DNA of 64,000 bases from Paramacrobiotus metropolitanus (GCF_019649055.1 NW_026570257.1:744001-808000), one strand, 5' to 3'. Counted from the first letter of the stretch, positions 1 through 13,455 are shown. Notes: generated by a model not told the origin, from the letters alone. Numbers and translations: made by a program.

Positions 1-417
1 GTTCTTAATAGTCAAGCCCCATCCATACTTCTCTTCACAGTGGTTCAAACATACTTTTCTGACTATTTGTAATATCATAAAAATATATGTGTTATATACG
101 ATTTCTAATCCAAAAGTTAGAAAACGTTAATACAGCAACACAAAACATGCTTATTATAATTTTTGCTTTATTTCCATAAGTTTTTGCTTTCTTATGCCCT
201 TTTATATAATTTGTTTAAGAACAACAACAAGACCAGCTAACACTTTCAGTTAAACACTGAAGCCCACTAATAACAAAATAATAATGCTTAATCCAATGAT
301 TAACACTTAATAATTAGCAATTTTGGACGAAGGATGGTAATACTCTATGTCAGTAAATTGTTAGATTTGTGTAATGAATGGATATAGTGCCGAAATTCTT
401 TGTTAAAAAATGCGTAC

Positions 418-1641
418 CTTGAGTGAGCCATTTCTCGTTATCCGTCAGATTTTTCCAGACAGCCATTTCCATTTCCGCACGGATCTTGCGATTCTGGTCT
501 TCCGCACCGGCATCCAGAACAACAAGTCGTGTATGGTTGGCATCCGCCTGCAGATCGCGATGTTGCCGGGCGGGGGTTTGCGACACGACCCCGATCAGCT
601 GTTTAATATGCCGAACATCGGAGACGATGTCCTTAGCCTTCTTTTTGTGCCGTGTACTGATTTTTCTCCGCTGCACATGCTCATCGAAATGGTCCAGTCC
701 GCACAGCGTGTTTCCCAGCAAATTTGCTAGGCCGCTGCGCGAGCCGTTGTCGAAAAACAGTGTGTCTGGCAGTTTGTTGACCATCTGTAGTCAAATTATA
801 AAGTAACTGTTAGCGGCTGCTGTTAGTTATTAAATACGTAATTGTTGCCGATTTATAAAAATATAATCAAATAATTGTCCCTGTTTCCAAAATGCACAGC
901 GCACTTTTATGTATATTTAACCATAATTTAAATACGAGTAACTACCTGACTGATGCCCTCTTGAAAGGCATTACGCTGGATGATGTTGCGAAATGCACCT
1001 CCGTTATTCTCGTTCGTAAGAAAGGAGACAATCAAATCCGGTGGCCGACGAATCCATTGAGTGCAGATTTTGTTGGCTATCTCGGGGATCTGTTTGGAGT
1101 TTTCCACCCATATTTCCTCCTACAACGTATATTTTGACGAATTTGGTGGTAGAAACAGACTAACAGTTAAAAGAAGAACATAAACAATATTGCATTTTAT
1201 TATTTTAAGATTATCGCGACATTCTGTCGAATTTTACGGTTCTTTCATCCGCACCTGTACGAGTGATCGCTGGTCCTGGAATGCCGGCTTTGGTAGAGCT
1301 TCCTCAATCTGCAACATATTGTATCGTCGAGATACTTCATGATTTAATTAAATCTTCTGTATTTACAATATATGTTCTATTTAATATTTTTCAAGAAGTA
1401 ATTCGGTTTTCAAACTTTTCAAGAAGTTTTCAAGAAATAATACAGTATTCTAGCGGCTTTGCTGATAATATAATTCACGGCTGCTATAGCGCTCTTGTTT
1501 AAAAACACGCCTCATTTTTTTAAATTAAAAAAATTTGCGAAATAACGATTATAGTTTTTTGCTTTCAGAGTGGATAACCGGTACCTGCACGGGCACAGCG
1601 CTGTAATCCACGTTCTGCAAGGGTGCGGCCGTACTAGACAT
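418..1641 (-). CDS. TRPM-like cation channel, N-terminal exons (partial, continues off left edge)
   Basis: Four exons can be placed on the minus strand: 1585-1641 (start ATG, 19 codons), 1255-1308, 946-1119 and 418-784, with GT-AG borders; the last ends in phase 1, so the gene continues leftward out of the window. The third exon holds a PPDLIVSF segment and the fourth a long stretch ending NHTRLVVLDAG, then a charged helix and WLTQG. This order (PxLLISV, then NxTHFIxxDxG, then xxLRRxLEK, then GQG) is that of the cytosolic N-terminal SLOG/LSDAT homology region of TRPM channels, before any membrane segment. The glycine-rich GGV motif of that fold is degenerate here. TRPM channels are membrane cation channels; the pore would lie beyond the window. 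The family call rests on motif order only. No frameshift was seen in these exons. Confidence 0.6.
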
Positions 1642-4567
1642 TGTTGATCATTATACAATCATTAATACATTGGCCAACTGCATTACAACCCGCGACAGAG
1701 CATGGAAATAGCGGCGAATGCTCTTTTAACCGTTCTCTAAAAACTTTATGCTTGGTTTTTCCAAAAGAAGACGTTCTCCCGCAGGCATAAAGTGAAGACA
1801 GGCCAATGATTTTCTGCAAAGCAATTTGAGTAGCGTACAGAGTATATGCAATAAGTAGTATTATTGTACTTGCAGTATACTTATTATAAAACAGCTAGAG
1901 CAACCGCTATAAGCGCCGGAAGCGTTGCTACTCATCCTTAAATTAAAGACAATGGGCGTCGATACTACATATCTACACCGACATGCTATAAATAACTGTT
2001 CCGGATTTATGTTTGCCAGGAATGTAAATTTATGCTGCTGCATGGAATAAGTAAATATAATGGAGTTTAATACTGAATGTGTCGAAGTTACATCCATATT
2101 TTTAATTATATGAAACGTCTAGAAAGGAAGTTCCGTAATATTTTACAATATATCAGTGAATATTTAAGCGATACTTGTACTGATGTTCACTTGTCAGTCT
2201 ACAGTATATAAATATATATGCTTGTAACTAGCCAGAATTCAAAATATTGTATCAAACTTGAGCAGGCTGGAGGATTAAGAATAACGCAATATGCGCAAGT
2301 GTTATTTTTCAAAAATTTTCAACGTACGTACTTGTACATAAAAAATTTTCAACGTACTTGTACACTGTACTACATTTTAATGCTTCTGGTAAAAGATCAT
2401 CCTTCGAGAAAGTGCAGTACCCCAGCGCAATAATACGGCTTTCGCTTTTAAGCTTATTCATGACTCATGGGTAGCCACCCTGGGGTGCTTGCGAATATGA
2501 CCACCACATCTCCAGATGAATAACCGAGATCATTTTGCCGGCAAAAGTAAAATTATTACTGCAATTTGATGATGCCGGGTGCTCCTATACTTCTAGTGCA
2601 TTCTTAGCTTTCTTGCAACCGTAGTCAGGTGATCCCATTGTTTTTACACACAGAAGGAGACAGATTAAATGCATACGCTGCATTGAAGAAAATGATATAC
2701 TTTATTGTATTTGTGCTTATTATGTTTGTGTACAGAATATATTTACTTTGCACAAGTTATCAGCTTGGAAGCGAAAGTAAGGCTCGTGGTCTTACGAGTT
2801 GCAGCTTTTCATTCACTGGTAATATCGCCCCAAGCACATCAAAACTTTTTTGCGATACGGGTAGGCCGTGAATGTCTAAAATATGATAGCTGTATAGCTG
2901 CCGTAGTATGAGTATACATACGCCTTTAAAGTTTCGGTGCAGACTGCAAATTGTGCGGTTATTTGAGAATGGTATTTTAGGGACCTAGGGTGGTAAATGG
3001 CATGGTGACGGATGAAAAATACCACACAAACCCTATTTTCAAGGGTTTTGTATAATTAGGAGATACTCGTAATCAAAGAATAATATTCCAAAATTACCGC
3101 TCCAGCAATTAAGGACGAAACAGCATGTCCAGTTGACAGGGTGTGTATAACATATACATATATGAGGCTTGTTTGTAATTATAATTTGGCGCGTCACTAA
3201 TGAAAGGCAATAGTGTAAGCAATTTAGCTGCATATACAATTTTTCACATCTTTCCATTCATTATTGACGGCCGGTATTTTGGCGCCTTTGCGGCCTTGTA
3301 TTTAGCGAATCTGTATTTTTTTAAATTGTTGTTTTTTTCTGGCCTCTGGTCATTGTTTTCGAATGACCATGCCATTTTGAAAATTTTTGAAGCGTGGGAT
3401 GACTGCGTTTTACTTTGTGCTGGTTTTGTAAGCTCATCATACTCCATAGAAACCACGATAAGTACAGAGTACAAGTACTCGGAAAACCAATAAAAAGAAA
3501 CGTGGTGAGATCGACAAATGATTAAGGCAAAACCGCGGGAAAAATGGAGATATCGCTTTTTCCGTAGTGCAACAACTGGGCTGCCACTAATGCATGATGT
3601 TAATTGTTGGGAAAAAGCAAGCTTGTTAAAGATAATAACATTTGGCCAAAATAATGATAATCATATGATTCATATCGGTATGATTGTCGAGTACCGGGGT
3701 TTGTTTTTTTCCAGTCATGATTGTGCTATTCTAGTAACGGTAGTGGTACGACTTAGCAGGTACTTGTACATCGAAGATTGATTAATTTCTGAAAATAGAC
3801 CATTTTCAGGGAATGAAATTCAACGCCACTTCTTCACAAACAAATACTACGACAAAAGCAAAATGAAATACACTGGTACGATTGGCCGTAGCTTGTACGA
3901 TATTTGTTAATTTAATTAAAAATTCTTACTTATTAGTAAGGTGATTGTTGTTATGGAACAGGCTGTTTTTGCGTCATCTCGATCATTAATTACAAACCCA
4001 CACTACTGCGAGGAATATTTTAAAAGCCGGTTATGACAACATCTGCAGTGCATAGAATTATTTCTAAAAGAAAAATTTCCGCCCTTAGTGCCAACAACCG
4101 GGAAATAGATCGATATTAAGACATCAGCTTCTTAATAAATCAGCTGATAATGATGTAAATTCGCACTGAAAAACTCAAATCATGTACGACAAACAGTTCA
4201 TCTAAAGTCAGTTCCAAGATTGTTTATGTTTGAATGAGTGAAAAGTTAGTATTTTTCTCAGACCGAAAAGCCACTGTAGAACGGGCGTTAAAACATTGTT
4301 GCTGATTACGGTTTGTTTAACCGGAACTGGGTCCTGATATTGTTATCGCGCTTATGAATTAAATATTGATTTCTACTTATAAAATCATTTTATGCTTCAT
4401 TGTATAATTTGTGTTCGACGTATTAGAACAATTGGATACAATTACTTCATAAAGAAAACTACAATCTTTAATGTGCGGATTACATCGTTTCCAACTTTCC
4501 ATCATTTTGCGAGTTTCTCTTATCTTTCGCGGGTTCAATAGTTATTGTTTTGGCTGCTGTCTGTGCA
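1642..4567. other. Intergenic region without recognised gene
   Basis: AT-rich sequence between the TRPM-like gene (leftward) and the first ApeC gene (rightward), so it should hold both promoters. Several open frames of 60-97 codons exist (for example 3200-3493 and 3518-3781, +), but they overlap on both strands, have low-complexity composition and resemble no family I know. I see no RNA gene. Confidence 0.6.
2310..2367. repeat. Short tandem duplication of about 30 bp
   Basis: The motif AAAATTTTCAACGTAC followed by TTGTACA occurs twice in a row. The copies differ by a 4-base insertion in the first. It is a local duplication with no visible function. Confidence 0.6.
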
Positions 4568-5935
4568 ATGTTATTCGCAGTCATTCTGATTACCGGCGTC
4601 AGCATGACGGCCGGATCAGCCATCGATTCTGACAACCAGTGCTGGCCGAAAGGTCAGTACACTTTGATGAGTGCGGCAGAAGGATGTCCTGGACCATCGT
4701 GGGCCAAGGGATGGACCGTGAATTATACGCACAAAAAGTCCATTGTCCCGCCACAGTTTGTCAATGGAACCGTTCAGGGACGGTATGTAAAACTAAATTA
4801 CTGCTCGCACCAGATCAATGACAGCAGCTGTCAGGGAGGCGAGGAGCCGGCAGCGTTTCCGCCGGGATCGTATTGTTTGTTCGCACATGGACATCCCCCG
4901 GGCGGTAAGCGTACTAAAGCGGAAACGGTACTGTCTTATCCATGTTGAGACTGTCTGTTCTGACTAGCTTGCCATGGGCGTAGATTTACTGGAGGCGGGT
5001 CTCATGTTAAGTAATAAATAATCCCACTTCAGTTTTTTTCCCTTTTTTTATATTAGACAATTTAAAAGGTTATTGAATCGAGCGTTTGATCCAGGGTTTT
5101 CTTGGTTCTGGTAACTGCAATCATAGCGGCATTCTTGACCTTTTAGTATCGTTTTGTCACATAAGCAGCTTGAACCTCTCGCATAATCAACAGCTCGACT
5201 AACTTGCTTTACAAAATTAATAGAAGTAGGAATTTAGCAGCATGGTCCAGTTCGGCTAAACAGACAATGCAACATTGGCTTCATTGGCTTTTGTAACTTA
5301 CATATACGCAACTTACGTATACTTTATGACAGAAAACGTATGCATCATAAAATAAGGTACGCAGTGCAGTTACTGCAACCAGAAATAGTTTACATCATGC
5401 GAACGACAAAAGTAAAGTTTAATTTGTTTCATTTGACGGGAAGTACGGTAGAGTCGTATGTACGTCAAACGTATCTATATCCATAAAACTAATAAATGCA
5501 TTTTGCAATTTAGGCATCATCACCGCCAATTGTCCGGCCGGCTTCAACTGGACCTGGGTGGCCATTGACGACATTAACGGCGGCAATCTGTCCCATGGTG
5601 GTCAGCTGCCCAGCGGCGAGTTCTTCTCTTTCGCCACCGTACAGTATTACTGCTGTCGTGATGATGGCGATGCCGACACCGAAATCCAACTACCAAATCA
5701 GAAAGCCTTCCTTCTCTATCCCACCGCTGTCGGCAAGACCTGCCAGCAAGTTGCCGGTATGACAGTGAACAAGACGGAGATCTTCTATGATACGGATGAC
5801 GATGATGCGACCACCAACGGCGCACCAGCAGCACCGGATTTCACTCCGCCTGAATATTCCTTGGATACTCATACGGGATTTTGGGGCAAAGGTCTCCATA
5901 TGGCGGTAAGGGACTGTATGGCTTCTGCTAATTGA
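4568..5935 (+). CDS. Secreted ApeC-domain (apextrin C-terminal-like) protein, gene 1
   Basis: Two exons, 4568-4904 and 5514-5935, joined by a phase-1 GT-AG intron, give about 252 residues. The ATG at 4568 opens a hydrophobic signal peptide (MLFAVILITG and following). The mature part shows the ApeC pattern in order: CWPKGQYTLM, GCPGPSW, a PPGSYCLF segment closing exon 1, then NCPAGFNW, a WVAIDDINGG acidic patch, QLPSGEF, the YYCCRDDG signature, an LPNQKAF segment and the KTCQQVAGMT block followed by an acidic DTDDDD run. ApeC proteins are secreted or membrane-linked invertebrate proteins; some bind bacterial cell-wall components (known for amphioxus relatives). No MACPF or transmembrane segment is visible. 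The next gene downstream is a paralogue in the same orientation. A role in innate recognition or the surface coat is inference. Confidence 0.85.
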
Positions 5936-6158
5936 AATTAAGGAACCGCGGCAACGCTGACATATAATGGATATATACATTTTTCGCCAGATGCTAACAA
6001 TTTAAAAATTTGACGTCATTGTAAAAAAATCAGTAAATTGCAAACTTATAATTTTTGCGCAAAATTAAATCGAAGGTAAGTGTACCAGCGCGAACTGCAT
6101 TAGTATGGACTAAAAAGCAGCATTTACTTTTGCAACTTACGTAATTTCCTTAGGAAAT

Positions 6159-7570
6159 ATGAATTGTTCTGCACGTGCTGCACTTTTCAGTGTTGTGGTT
6201 TTTCTAACGATCAGCGTTAATGTATGCACCGTACGTGTTGCGTAAATACTAGGGCAAAATTAATATCATTCGTGCTAACAGTTTTGGAAAATTTGACATT
6301 ATGTACCTTGTAATTGACTGTAGATATGCCACTATACTCCAGTAGATAAAAAACCCTTCGTTCCGCCCCGCAACGACACCCAGACGAAGAAAACCGCGCC
6401 GGTATGTTGGCCGGACGATAACTTTGTCCTGTATAAACCTACCAGCGGTTGCCCACTCAACTGGACTACCGGCTCCATTAAGTCGACCCTTGGCCCGAAC
6501 TCGACCATAGCGGCTGATTTAGACGCCCAGAAGATCTCCAATGGTACCGTGGTCAACTTCTGCAACCACAATGCCAACACCAGCACAAGCCGTTGCAATG
6601 CCAACAATACGGCCCACTGGAACCCGGGTTCATACTGCATCTTCCTGGGTAAGGTCAAGGAGGGCAGCAGCATCGACAAAAACTGTCCAGCCGACTTCCA
6701 ATACAGCTGGTATGTCGTCGACACAGTGGACAAAAATAATACGGACAGGGTTAAGGGCGATATACCAAGCGGTAGGTCAAATAGGCTTGTTTTGGACTGT
6801 TTACTTGTAGCTCCTTTTGATTTCTTTAAGTACCGGGTGTACCGAAAAAAATTTGTGAATTAATTCTGCTTCGTCATAATTTCTGATTTACCAAGAACTA
6901 TTTCCCTGGCGCCGGGGAAGAGGCAATTTATTTATTAAGCCATTTTATGATGGCACTTTCGATCGTAGTTACACGATATTTGCATAATTTATATAGTTAA
7001 ATTTGCTAATGTTTTGTGTTTATGTGCAATTTTGCACAGAGCTCCGATTAGTGTGCGTCCTTGCCATTTGATTAAACATCGCCAATTTAATTGTCATTAA
7101 TTTTTTTATTTTGATAGTATGTATAAATGTATTAATGGTAGAAGTATAGGCATTATTATGTAAGGTAACCATGAGAAGTTACAGGTGAATACTATAACAT
7201 CGCTTCGGTGTATTACTTATGCTGCCGTGATGACGGAAACGTCACCGACCCCATAACACTGCCGACCATGGATCCCTTCTTCCTCCTGACCACCGACCAG
7301 GCGCGCAACAAATGCCAGGCCGTGAACGGCATGACCGCCCATGTTAGGAATATGTTCTACGATACAGAGGATGTCGACGCGGATTATATCCCGGCATCGC
7401 CGGTACCGCCGGGTCCGGCGGTCTTCCTGGGCTCCAAAATTAACAAACCCCGAGCTGCCTGGGGTGCCGGCGCCAATATTGGTGTGTGCTATTACAGTGC
7501 GGTGTCGGTGCCAGCGCTGGAAAGTGGCAGGGATGAATTGTTTGGTCTCGAAGGTCATCCTCCCGCGTAG
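6159..7570 (+). CDS. Secreted ApeC-domain protein, gene 2
   Basis: The likely exons are a signal-peptide exon from ATG 6159 to about 6230 (SVVVFLTISV core), a middle exon from about 6343 to 6771, and a last exon 7185-7570 ending in TAG. The middle and last exons join in phase 1 (DIPSG then EYYNIAS), at the same place as the intron of gene 1 shifted a few residues. The middle exon carries VCWPDDNF, GCPLNW, WNPGSYCIF and NCPADFQYSW; the last carries YYLCCRDDG, LPTMDPF and KCQAVNGMT followed by an acidic DTEDVDAD run, all ApeC landmarks. The exact donor of the first exon is uncertain: the best GT (after 6230) is phase 0 while the acceptor frame needs phase 1. There are many N-glycosylation sequons. 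It is clearly a diverged tandem duplicate of gene 1. Confidence 0.78.
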
Positions 7571-8650
7571 ATTCCTGCCCGCGGCTTTCTTAGAGCCGAA
7601 TAGTTACAATTTGAATTCAGAATATTTTTAGCACATAGATAATAATTTAATAATGATGTGTTATTACGTAGTAACGTTTTTGCATTTTTGTAGAAAGTCA
7701 GGGTGAAAGACTGCTCATGTTGAATCTGGGATACAGAAATTGCCTGTTATTCGCATTAGTTCGCAAGAACAAAAGTAGATTCAAGTTCCTCGAGGTGTTA
7801 CGAAGATTTAAATCGTGCTAAAACGCACATCGCTGACATAAAATTAAGAGGTTACCGTGTGTTACCGTGTGTGCTATGTTCAAATTCGGACGTCAGCAAA
7901 AACTTCAAATAACGCTAGTGATCGCGTAGTTTTGAAGTGGTGCATTTGACGCTAAGTGCTAAGAACATTACATCGCCATCGGCAAAGCCAAGACTAGAGG
8001 TACTACCGGGGTACTCTAGAATAGTGTATCTCGTATGTTTAAGAGTATCGACGCTTTTTTTGACAGGCAGATCTTCCGGCAGCTTACTAGGTTTAAAAAT
8101 CTTCATTGAATACACTGAATCCGGCCGTTTTATATCGTATAAGATGACCTGAAACTATCGTCGGTTGTATCATAAGATGCAAAGTACATTCCAACGATCG
8201 AGTATTATCATATCATAAAATTATTTATTTTTGTAAACGTAGAAACCACAATGTTTACACTTGTGAAATTAAGTGCCCACAAATGCAAATCTGTATAAAA
8301 GAATGTTTCAGTGTTTCAGCAAACAAAATAACAACTATGAAATATCTCTGGTGCGCTTGTGATTAAATGAGCGTACAACAGTACATAAGTACAGATAAGC
8401 TCAGCGCTTAAATGGAGCATTGTTTGGTGACGTTTGTGATGCTGAAAAATTTAGATTGGGTATTATCGGGAGTCAGCTGCCAGACCACAAGAGGTTGAAA
8501 CGCTTGTCCAGTTTCTTGTGTTATTTGTGCCAGGTCATTCAACAATAGCGTTCAAATGCCTACATAAACAAATCAAATCATCAGCAACATACAGCAGGGC
8601 AATTTTGCATGCACAGCTACTGATGGCAGGCAATCATTACTGCGTACCTT
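7571..8650. other. Intergenic region between convergent genes
   Basis: Space between the stop of ApeC gene 2 (+) and the stop of the small MAM-like gene (-). I see no gene or repeat family; two overlapping 66-71 codon frames near 7915-8152 lie on opposite strands and look like chance. Confidence 0.6.
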
Positions 8651-11600
8651 CTAATTATGGGAAAGGTCAGTAATATTAATAAATGCCCTGAGCCGGTTGC
8701 AAGTGTCCTTTGCGCGTTGTACACACGCCGCCTCCTTCTTCTCCTGAAAATTTGCAAGGCTAATCTGTAACCATCGACTATAGCCTGAAGAATGCAACAC
8801 GCAACACTGACCTTGCTTGGTGGTAATATCATCCAGTGCAATGGCCTGCTTATGAGAGGAGCAACGACTGCTATGATGTGCGACAAAATTTACGGTGAAA
8901 CTATCGTCGACGTCGAATTCTACGGTTATGTTTTGCCACTGGTTGGCCGGCAATGCTAAATCTGTACGCCAAATAACTCGGTCTGGGATACGATTTTCGT
9001 TGCCCTTTCCTATGCGGACATCCAGGAAATAGTTGTCGGCTTCCTGGTTACCGATGACCGGAACGCCGGTTAAATTGTAGCTGAATGTGAGCTGATAATG
9101 GGAGCACTCTCTAACGGTAACGAGCGGGGTACGCAGCAGGGCTTTGCCGGCGACAGACCCGCACCGTGATAAGGCTTGCATGTTTTTAGGAGCTAAAACA
9201 GTAGAAGTACAGAAGTTACTTAAAAGACAAGCTACGTAAATAATGAAAGATGGCGTTGTAATCGTGCTGATTTAATTATGCGGGTGAAAGCTGAAATAAA
9301 CAAAGCGTTCAGATAAAATTCGACGTACAGCGCTGTACAATGTCGAACTGGTATCGTTGGGAACTAAACTTCCGCTCCCAGTTTCGGCACCAGTATACGG
9401 ACTGCGATGATGACGGTTGGGATGAGCCAAAGGTGCAAGTCAGCTTAGCCATGTCTGACTGCGGGAGCGGTTTCCAATCAGGGCATCGAAGTTCAGGGCA
9501 AAGAGGCTTAGCCGGTGTCGTAAGCGATGTTGTTGTACTGGGAGTTGGCATTGTACAATCCGTTTTTCTTCCTGCAAAACAATTAGCATTTTAATTAGTT
9601 CGGGTATTAGTAGGCTAGTAGCTGTATTCAAGTATTATGTGCAAATGAAATGCACAGTTAACTCGCCTTGTTTAGTAACAATATCGTCAATTGCAATCGT
9701 TTGCCGCTGAGTCGAACAGCCGTCATTGTGGTGAGCGACAAAGTTGATCGTGAAGCGTTCATCCGCCGCAACTTCGAATACCGCAGAGGCATGTACCCAT
9801 TGGTCGGTAAAATTGGTTTTCGGGTAATCAGACATCTTCCCCCAGATGACGGTATTGTCAGCAGGAACTCTGGTTTCGTCTGGTTTACCGATTCTTACAT
9901 CCAAGAAGAAATCGCTACGTGGAATAGCGGAAAGTTTGTATTTGAACGTGACGTTTAAGGTTAAGCACTCGCTGGCCAATGTCACGGGTGTGCGAAGGAC
10001 TGCTAAGGCTTCTCGCGAATTTAGACTACTGCTCCTCGAGCACCTCGATATGGCGAAAAAATTTTTCGGATCTAAGACAATAAGTTACGGATAAGTGTTA
10101 CATAAAGCCAAAGACAGGATTTGATTCCGAGACAATAATGACATTGTAATACTGAAGCATTTTAATTTTTGTATTCCTGATCAGGAACTCACCTGCGGGC
10201 AAAGAAGTGACATCAAAAGCAAAACTGTAGTAGTCAGCTCTTCTTTGCCACTGTGGGCACCAGTAAACGTTCTGCGAATTAGCGGGTTGGGAAGATCCGA
10301 ACTGGCAGTTTAACCTATTCGCGATATTGCCATTCGGAGTCGCCCACTCAAGCCCACATTGGCTGTTCAAAACGTCACAAACAGATTCAATCGGTGTCTG
10401 AGTAACAGTGGTGCCTGATTGTAGTGTGGAATTATGCAAAGGGTCAAGGGTAGTACTGAAGAACACAGTAGAATTGCCCAGTGGATCGCTGGTAGTATTG
10501 AAGAAAACTGTGGAATTATCGAAAGGGTCATCGGTAGTATTGGAGGACACAGTAAAATTGTCCAGAGGATCACTGGTGGTATTGAAGGAAACTGTGGAAT
10601 TATCGAAAGGGTCATCGGTAGTATTGAAGAAAGCAGTAGAATTGTCCAGTGGATCGCTGGTAGTATTGAAGAAAACTGTGGAATTATCGAAAGGGTCATC
10701 GGTAGTATTGAAGAAAGCAGTAGAATTGTCCAGTGGATCGCTGGTAGCATTGAAGAAAACTGTGGAATTATCGAAAGGGTTATCGGTAGTACTGAGGAAC
10801 ACAGTAGAATTGTCCAGTGGATCGCTGGTAGTATTGTAGAAAACTGTGGAATTATCGAAAGGGTCATCGGTAGTATTGAGGAACGCAGTAGAATTGTCCA
10901 GAGGATCACTGGTGGTATAGAAGGAAACTGTGGAATTATCGAAAGGGTCATCGGTAGTATTGAAGAACGCAGTAGAATTGTCCAGTGGATCGCTGGTAGC
11001 ATTGAAGAAAACTGTGGAATTATCGAAAGGGTCATCGGTAGTATTGAAGAAAGCAGTAGAATTGTCCAGTGGATCGCTGGTAGCATTGAAGAAAACTGTG
11101 GAATTATCGAAAGGGTCATCGGTAGTATTGAAGAAAGCAGTAGAATTGTCCAGTGGATCACTGGTGGTATAGAAGGAAACTGTGGAATTATCGAAAGGGT
11201 CATCGGTAGTATTGAAGAACGCAGTAGAATTGTCCAGTGGATCGCTGGTAGCATTGAAGAAAACTGTGGAATTATCGAAAGGGTCATCGGTAGTATTGAA
11301 GAAAGCAGTAGAATTGTCCAGTGGATCGCTGGTAGTATTGAAAAAGACTGTGGAATTATCGAAAGGGTCATCGGTAGTATTGAAGAACGCAGTAGAATTG
11401 TCCAGTGGATCGCTGGTAGTATTGAAGAAAACTGTGGAATTATCGAAAGGGTTATCGGTAGTATTGAGGAACGCAGTAGAATTGTCCAGTGGATCGCTGG
11501 TAGTATTGTAGAAAACTGTGGAGTTATCGAAAGAGTCATCGGTAGTATTGAGGAACGCAGTAGAATTGTCCAGTGGATCGCTGGTAGTATCGAGAGATAA

Positions 11601-13455
11601 CGTGGAATTTTCGTAAAGATCGCCGGTTGTGTTTGATGGTGGAGTGAAAGCTTGTGTTGGTTTGGTCATTGGAGATGTGTTTGTCGCCGGAAGTGTTGTA
11701 GTTGTACAAGTGACTTCTCCTAAAATTTTCATCAATGCCGATTTTTTTTTCATCAATGCCGATTTTCATCAATGCCAATTTTTTAAGCATTCAAAGCGCC
11801 TAGTACTACCCTATCTTAAAACAAAAAAAGAACTGTTTTTGAGGGCGATGAAAAAAGAAATTCCTGCCAGTAGTTGCTTCGATCACATGTTTACTCAAAA
11901 AATTAATATAAAAAAACGAGCTACCTGCGTTGATCACAGCAACTTATTTCATAGCTGCATTATTATGTATAATATGAGGGCGACGAAGAATTGTCAAAGT
12001 CCATGATTACGTAAATTTGATTGGGTACACACTACACACGCATGTTCAAGTTAACATTACCAATAGAACTGGGTCGCTATAGCATAATATTCTTTATAGG
12101 CAGTAGCCACCAAAATAACATAAGTTACTAGCGGAACATAGGATAATTGTTCTGTAATCATTCCTCTTATTCGTACGTGTCTATACTACTCCGACTCTTA
12201 TGCTTGTTATATTTTGTATTTTCTTACTATTGCAATACTTACTAGCGATTGCTGTCTCGATTCCGCGAATGTCAATCGAATTTGCTTCATTTGTAAGGCA
12301 GGAAAAAAGTTTATGGTGAGCAAAGAAATTAAGAGTGAACTCCTCGTAGACAGTGTACTCGACGACGACATTTCTCCAGATATTTGAACCCGGGTGCTGA
12401 TCATAATCCTTCTCGTCGCCCCAAATTCGCCGATTGGGAATGAAGTTAGACGCGGTGTTCTTTTTATAATGTATCACCAGTTCGAGGTAATGCTCCAGGT
12501 CCGCGATATCATCATGGAAGGCTGGCTTTGAAGAAAAGCGATACCAAAAAGACGTCCGTAGTTTACGGCAACCGTCGGGACGGTATGCTAACCTCCGCCG
12601 AGATGAGCGATTTGCCGGTCAGGATATTCAGTCTTTCCGGAAACGTCAGGTTTTCTGTAACAATTTGACTGCGCGAACCAACGGTAGACTGCTGCAAATA
12701 CGAAGACGAAAATTACAAAGAAATAAAATTGTTAAAATTAGATTAATGTGCGAATACAAATATATACAATGTACTATTCCACAGATGGCTGCAGATACGG
12801 TATATGTCCTCACGCGCAGCACTAGTTTTCGGCCTGGGCAAGGCCAAAACTTGCCAACTGCCCGACGAAGATGTTATAATTCGTAGGATGTTATAATTCA
12901 TGCTGTACTGTTTGTTGCTAAGTTTGCAGCTATACATAAAATCTAGAAACTGCGCCACTGCGGCTAATACAAATGCAAGCAGTACATGTTTGGGAGCCGT
13001 TAGATGATGGGAAATCGTTTCCATTATAATTACGAAGTTCAAAGCGGAAGGGAAACAGTATCGATGACCGCTTCCAGAATGGGCATGCATCCAGAGTTTC
13101 CATGTCGTTGTTGTACGGGTTCATAAAATCCATATTGCAGCTGAGCTTGAGGTCGTCCGCCGTCGGCAGCGGTATCCATTCGTAACAGCTGTGCGGATAG
13201 GCGCAGCTTTCATTGCCATTTGTCTTGGATTTCTGCGTTGTTATTCCTGAAACACAAAACGATGCGAATCATGCGATACATCCCACTGACATACGGAGAA
13301 AAATAATTAAAAATGTGTATTTTGTTCTGTATCAATTTTACAGTGACCTAGATACAAGCAAAAATCTGTAAACATTAAACTTCCAATTGGATGGACCTCT
13401 TACCCATAATCAGAGAAATAATGCAGATAATCGGCAACGAAAAATGGCCTGCCAT
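8651..13455 (-). CDS. Secreted modular protein with three divergent MAM-like modules and an Asn/Thr-rich repeat stretch
   Basis: Exons, 5' to 3': 13404-13455 (ATG and signal peptide, MAGHFSLPIICIISLIMG), 13034-13246, 12243-12688, 10193-11719, 9667-10072, 9329-9571 and 8651-9192 (stop TAG). All junctions are phase 1. Each module is two exons. The first has a Cys-x-Phe-Gly-Ser-Ser-Gln-Pro turn, a YWCxxW block and an FDI end. The second runs from NMQAxSRC, through VLRTP, LDVRIG, IWG and NFVAHH, to AIDDIxTKQG. The AIDDI ending and the overall pattern resemble MAM domains, which are extracellular adhesion modules; the match is by eye. The 10193 exon opens with a long Asn-Ser-Thr repeat, likely heavily glycosylated. 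The last exon adds a 40-residue tail after the module. Exons 12243-12688 (446 nt) and 9667-10072 (406 nt) are not multiples of three, so each contains a 1-base indel; the second is an extra base in the T run at 10020-10023. Expected length is about 1,140 residues. Confidence 0.72.
10425..11640. repeat. Coding tandem repeat, 84-bp period (two 42-bp half units)
   Basis: About 14 copies of an 84-bp unit that encodes, on the minus strand, a 28-residue repeat made of two similar 14-residue halves (DPLDNSTAFFNTTD and DPFDNSTVFFNTTS types). Each half has two N-glycosylation sequons (NST, NTT). Copies are nearly identical, implying recent expansion or homogenisation. Long open frames on the plus strand here are shadows of the repeat period. 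Confidence 0.95.

Noticed and set aside
10408-11600. Long plus-strand open frames of up to 388 codons
   Set aside because: They are the antisense of the 84-bp coding repeat. The minus-strand frame has splice sites, module context and glycosylation sequons, while the plus frames have none. The same holds for 17748-18692 and 40239-41403.
10425-11640. CRISPR-like regular repeat array
   Set aside because: The repeats are contiguous 84-bp coding units without unique spacers, inside an animal gene.
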